A DNA stretch of 64,000 nucleotides, taken from Planctellipticum sp942493135 (GTDB taxonomy: Bacteria > Planctomycetota > Planctomycetia > Planctomycetales > Planctomycetaceae). This document shows positions 61,982 to 64,000 of the stretch, piece by piece. The first letter of the stretch is position 1; every line of letters begins with the position of its first letter. Where the stretch lies: contig OW818684.1 of NCBI GenBank assembly GCA_942493135.1, forward strand, positions 2,108,001 to 2,172,000, read 5' to 3'. Below the pieces are notes generated by a model. It did not search any database and was not told where the DNA came from. It worked only from the letters and a program-made list of their open reading frames with translations. Made by a program: the position numbers and the translations under genes.

Positions 61982-63232
61982 TCAATTAGCCGACTGCCAC
62001 TGGTAGCCGGTCAGGCCTTTGAGGTCGCGGATGAAGATCTCGCGGCCGGCGACGGCGAGGTGGGCCCAGGTGGAGTCGTCGGTGAGGTGGACTTCGTCGA
62101 GCAGATCGAACTTTTCCGGCGTCGCGCGGATGAGGCGCAGGTCGCCGGTTTCGTCGAGGGCGAGGATGCGGTCCCCCTGAACGACGAGGCTCCAGTATTT
62201 GCCGAAGGGGGTGCTGACCCAGGCTTCCTTGCCGGTCGCCAGGTCGATGCAGGCGAAGCGCTGATTTCGCAGGTGCAGGTAGGCGTGGCCGCCGATGATC
62301 ACCGGCGTCGACATGTAGCCCTGGACCTTGTTTTTCCAGACCTGCGAGACGGTGGCGTCGGTCGGGCCGACCGCGAACAGGAACGAGCCACCGCCGTAGC
62401 TGCTGGTGAAGAGCTGATTCTCGTACCGGGTCGGCGTGACGATGTTCATGCCGCGGAAGGCTTCGACGGGAGTTGACCAGAGGACCTTGCCGCTATCGGG
62501 TTCGACGCCGGCGAGTTTTTCGCGCGTCTGGACCAGCAACTGGGGTTGTCCGTTGAGGGTGATCAGGATCGGCGAGGAGAAGGCGCTGCCGTTCATGCCG
62601 CCGCCGTCGTCGAGCGCGCGCCAGACGACTTTGCCCGTCCGCTTCTCCAGCTTGACGAATCCGCCGCCCGCCTGGACATAAACGAAATCGTCGACGACGA
62701 GGGGGGAGCAGACGAAGCCGAAGGCGGGGAGCGGCGACTTGAAGACTTCGGCGAAGTCGACGCGCCAGCGTTCGGACCCGGTGGCGGCGTCGAGGCAGAC
62801 GAGCAGGTCGCGCATGCCGCCGACGTAGAGGGATTCGCCGTCGCAGGCGGGGGTGGAGCGGATCCAGTCGCCGTTGGATTTGGCGAAGAAGGGGACGCTC
62901 AGGGCGCCGGTCCAGGAGGCTTCCCAGAGTTTCTGGCCGGTTGCCCGGTCGAGGGCCTGGACGTGCTCGGACTTCGCGTTGCGGGTTTCGGTGGTATAGA
63001 CGCGGTCGCCGACGACGATCGGTCCGGAATAGCTGGGGCCGAGTTCGGCTCGCCAGGTCCGGGTCAGTCGGCCGCCCGAGATCTTCTCCGGCCAGGCGGG
63101 TCCGGCGACGGTTCCGTCGCGAGCCGGCCCGCGCCACTGGGGCCAGGCGCTGCCGGCGGCGTTATCGGCGGCGAAGGCGGATGTGGGGAGCAGGACCAGG
63201 GCGCCGGTCAGGAGGAGCGATTTCGCGAGCAT
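61982..63232 (-). CDS. PQQ-like beta-propeller (BamB-like) exported protein
   Basis: A 416-residue protein with a signal peptide (SLLLTGALVLLPTSAFAAD) followed by AWPQWRGPARDGT, the usual opening of planctomycete PQQ-repeat proteins. Propeller blades show the A-x-D-x-x-T-G-x-x-x-W pattern: ALDRATGQKLWEASW, CLDAATGSERWRVDF, VKLEKRTGKVVWRAL, CIDLATGKEAWVSTP. No catalytic residues are apparent. Likely a periplasmic scaffold or sensor-like propeller; not necessarily BamB itself. The gene downstream converges (dsbD). Confidence 0.87.
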   Translation of the reverse strand: MLAKSLLLTGALVLLPTSAFAADNAAGSAWPQWRGPARDGTVAGPAWPEKISGGRLTRTWRAELGPSYSGPIVVGDRVYTTETRNAKSEHVQALDRATGQKLWEASWTGALSVPFFAKSNGDWIRSTPACDGESLYVGGMRDLLVCLDAATGSERWRVDFAEVFKSPLPAFGFVCSPLVVDDFVYVQAGGGFVKLEKRTGKVVWRALDDGGGMNGSAFSSPILITLNGQPQLLVQTREKLAGVEPDSGKVLWSTPVEAFRGMNIVTPTRYENQLFTSSYGGGSFLFAVGPTDATVSQVWKNKVQGYMSTPVIIGGHAYLHLRNQRFACIDLATGKEAWVSTPFGKYWSLVVQGDRILALDETGDLRLIRATPEKFDLLDEVHLTDDSTWAHLAVAGREIFIRDLKGLTGYQWQSAN

Positions 63233-63262
63233 GGCGGATTTTCCCGGGACATGAGGCTGGAT

Positions 63263-64000
63263 TCAGGGTGCGGCGTCGCTGAGCAGTGCGGGACGGCCGG
63301 CTGCGGCGAGCCAGGTTTCGGCGAAGGATTCGAGCTGCTGGAGGTTTTCGCAGAACGTTGTGAAGCGGATCTGCCGGCGGAGGGATTCGTCGAGCGCCTG
63401 GCCGCCGATCACGAGGGGGACGCCGGCGTCGTGCGTGGCCTGGGCGACGAGGGTGTAGTCGTGGAGGAACCGGTCCGGATCGGGAATCGTGCTGATGCTG
63501 ATCCAGACGAGGGCGGGTCGATGCTTGAGGATGGCGGCGGAATAGGACTCGGCGGGGAGGTTGGTTCCGAGCGAGAAGGCTCGCCAGCGGCATTCGAGGA
63601 GGACGAGTTCGACCATGGAGGTGGGGATGCGGTATTCGTCGCCGGCGAGGGTGCCGCCGAGCGCGGCGGGCTGCAGGGGATCGATGAGGTTCCAGGCGAG
63701 TCGGAGCTCGTGGAGGATGCGCTGGGCGATTTCGCAGGCGCTGCGCTCCTCGAAGACCTCAACATCGCCGCGAACCCAGCACGCACCGATGTTCTGAAAG
63801 GCTGGCCGGACGACATGGTCGAATATCGTGGAGAGGCGGTGCCCGGCGAGAGACAGATCGAAGACGATCCGCCGGGCGAGTTCTTCGTTCGGCTCGAGGA
63901 GAGCGCCCTGCAGTTCTTCCACTGCCTTTGCGAGCGAACGGGGCGTCTGCCCGCAGCGGGTCGGCAAGCCCAGCAGTTCGGGTCGCACCAGCGGCTGGCC
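63263..64000 (-). CDS. B12-binding-domain protein, N-terminus outside window
   Basis: The frame is open to the right edge (no stop in the last codons), so the protein is cut. The visible part (about 245 residues) has the helical cap found before B12-binding domains (LARRIVFDLSLAGHRLSTIFDHVVRPAFQNIGACWVRGDVEVFEERSACEIA). A Rossmann-type cobalamin-like domain follows (ALVWISISTIPDPDRFLHDY, VPLVIGGQALDESLR). Similar proteins start with a MerR-type helix-turn-helix, which would lie beyond the edge. The canonical DxHxxG cobalamin-His motif is replaced: AGDEYRIPTSMVELVLLECRW is seen there. Cobalamin may therefore not bind in the base-off/His-on mode, as in CarH-like photoreceptors this needs checking. 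Confidence 0.72.
   Translation of the reverse strand, partial: GQPLVRPELLGLPTRCGQTPRSLAKAVEELQGALLEPNEELARRIVFDLSLAGHRLSTIFDHVVRPAFQNIGACWVRGDVEVFEERSACEIAQRILHELRLAWNLIDPLQPAALGGTLAGDEYRIPTSMVELVLLECRWRAFSLGTNLPAESYSAAILKHRPALVWISISTIPDPDRFLHDYTLVAQATHDAGVPLVIGGQALDESLRRQIRFTTFCENLQQLESFAETWLAAAGRPALLSDAAP

Noticed and set aside
1..64000. tRNA, rRNA, CRISPR, insertion sequences, prophage
   Set aside because: Looked for and not seen. No T-loop/acceptor patterns, regularly spaced repeats, transposase or integrase motifs were found by reading.

Overview
The window is bacterial, GC-rich and densely coded. Its gene content points to a member of the Planctomycetota. The main markers are two DUF1549/DUF1553 proteins with CxxCH motifs (1248-4373 and 36092-38176), a DUF1501 protein beside one of them (38191-39624), a formylglycine-type sulfatase, a DUF1559-like prepilin stub, a DUF4058 protein, Ig-like surface domains and a ThiE fusion. 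I saw no tRNA, rRNA, CRISPR array, insertion sequence, phage module or replication origin, so this looks like ordinary chromosome.

Layout. 1-4.4 kb: the end of an Ig-like domain protein and a large DUF1549/1553 cytochrome-like protein. 4.6-9.3 kb: a small anchored protein, then a three-gene cassette (57-residue DPGTGS membrane protein, SAM methyltransferase, membrane alkaline-phosphatase-fold enzyme). 9.4-15.8 kb: HpaI-type aldolase, membrane-anchored CxxC redox protein, secreted alpha/beta hydrolase, PAS-PAS-GGDEF-EAL protein, HD protein. 15.8-17.1 kb: acetyl-CoA hydrolase/transferase with a frameshift. 17.3-28.1 kb: a compact operon for a group 3b (sulfhydrogenase-type, NAD(P)-linked) [NiFe]-hydrogenase with its full maturation set. 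The order is cNMP-domain protein, hydB, hydG, hydD, hydA, protease, hypA, hypB, hypF, hypC, hypD, hypE, and most genes overlap by a few bases. hypE carries a frameshift just before its essential C-terminal PRIC. 28.2-30 kb: an opposed three-gene coiled-coil/membrane operon. 30.6-36.1 kb: GspE/PilB-type ATPase, DegT aminotransferase, two unknown proteins, an agmatinase-family enzyme. 36.1-39.6 kb: DUF1553-DUF1501 pair. 39.8-47.3 kb: RluA, prepilin stub, ceramidase-like protein, two enolase-superfamily enzymes, DUF4058, an MFS transporter. 47.6-52.4 kb: an HD protein, a PadR/HAAS pair and two Cys-rich exported proteins, with many degenerate repeats between genes. 52.7-64 kb: sulfatase, MMPL exporter, Clp_N-ThiP-ThiE fusion, DsbD, PQQ propeller, and a B12-binding protein cut by the window edge.

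How the genes work together. The hydrogenase locus is self-contained: HydBGDA would exchange electrons between H2 and NAD(P)H. HypA/B deliver nickel, HypE/F make the cyanide ligands, HypC/D assemble the Fe(CN)2CO unit, and the protease trims HydA. The MFS carrier and the neighbouring sugar-acid-dehydratase-like enzyme (44.5-47.3 kb) read as a sugar-acid uptake and breakdown pair. The PadR regulator and the HAAS-like membrane protein form a recognisable regulator/partner pair.

Most notable points: the two frameshifts (acetyl-CoA hydrolase and hypE), the Clp_N-ThiP-ThiE fusion, the DPGTGS/methyltransferase/AlkP-fold cassette, the coiled-coil operon, and several dispersed intergenic repeat families that cluster at gene ends.
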